Origin: Nitrosopumilaceae archaeon
Lineage (GTDB): Archaea; Thermoproteota; Nitrososphaeria; Nitrososphaerales; Nitrosopumilaceae
Reading direction: 5' to 3'
DNA length: 5,122 nucleotides
Assembly (NCBI GenBank): GCA_007571225.1
Contig: RKRU01000064.1
Coordinates: forward strand, 1 to 5,122
A model generated the notes under the pieces. That model was not told the origin of the DNA. It saw only the letters and a program-made list of their open reading frames with translations, and made no database searches. The first letter of the stretch is position 1, and the number at the start of each line of letters is the position of its first letter. The position numbers and the translations under genes are program-made. Shown here one piece after another: positions 5,012 through 5,122 of this stretch.

Positions 5012-5071
5012 TTTACGTCCCCCATACCCGAATGACCTATTCTAGGCACAAATTTGGCAAATTGTTTACGC
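5012..5071. repeat. Diverged 60-bp direct repeat, copy B
   Basis: This is the partner of 4745-4804. The strongest block is 5034-5071. The palindrome is kept as AATTTG-G-CAAATT (5051-5063): its only change is the unpaired centre base, so both arms are identical in the two copies. A TGTTTAC/GTAAACA inverted repeat (5063-5069 with 5077-5083) begins at the end of this copy and is absent after copy A. Confidence 0.75.
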
Positions 5072-5122
5072 AGGATGTAAACAGTTAACACCGGGAGTAG
5101 TAGTTACAAGTCTCCCTTCCCC

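Larger units (their letters stand above)
4724..5122. other. Non-coding region after serS, rich in repeats and hairpins
   Basis: No supported gene lies in the 399 bp after the serS stop. The region is more AT-rich than the operon. It contains a diverged 60-bp direct repeat (4745-4804 and 5012-5071), an imperfect hairpin at 4852-4885, two AT-rich hairpins at 4964-4998, a 7-bp inverted repeat at 5063-5083, and GGAGA/TCTCC-type symmetry near the right edge (GGGAG 5093-5097, CTCCC 5112-5116). It may be the 3' region of the operon plus the upstream region of a gene beyond the window. Confidence 0.6.

Noticed and set aside
4724..5122. CRISPR array or mobile-element ends
   Set aside because: Only two diverged repeat copies with irregular spacing, no transposase, and no flanking target duplication.

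Overview
The window looks like chromosomal DNA of a Nitrososphaerota (Thaumarchaeota) archaeon, probably of the marine/sponge group I.1a. The evidence is an archaeal-type ribosomal protein S15 with its extra N-terminal domain, the archaeal gene order S15 - RecJ-like DHH nuclease - Pcc1, archaeal BRE/TATA promoters with short or absent leaders, and two small membrane proteins of a kind I associate with ammonia-oxidising archaea. The coding DNA is moderately GC-rich by eye, with frequent AGG (Arg) and ATA (Ile) codons. This fits a Cenarchaeum-like genome better than the AT-rich Nitrosopumilus genomes, but the genus is inferred, not shown.

Layout. Positions 1-766 hold two minus-strand genes for small membrane proteins: a type I protein with signal peptide and glycine-rich transmembrane helix (434-766), followed by a two-helix protein (48-368). 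Positions 767-1329 are a 563-bp divergent intergenic region with a promoter at each end and unexplained repeats and inverted repeats between them. Positions 1330-4723 are a tight plus-strand cluster: rps15, a RecJ/GAN-like DHH nuclease, pcc1 and serS, with gaps or overlaps of +1, -23 and -7 nt. Positions 4724-5122 are non-coding and hold a diverged 60-bp direct repeat, a 13-bp palindrome in each copy, and several hairpins.

The plus-strand cluster is an information-processing operon. S15 belongs to the small ribosomal subunit, the DHH protein is of the archaeal Cdc45/RecJ type linked to the replisome or DNA repair, Pcc1 is the dimerisation subunit of KEOPS (t6A tRNA modification), and SerRS charges tRNA-Ser. 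The minus-strand pair is transcribed divergently and is probably unrelated in function. Its products are extracytoplasmic or membrane proteins and could be accessory subunits of the archaeal ammonia monooxygenase (AmoX/AmoY/AmoZ type), a hypothesis that the sequence alone cannot settle.

No mobile element, CRISPR array, rRNA or convincing tRNA was found. The least explained parts are the two intergenic regions and the membrane-protein pair.
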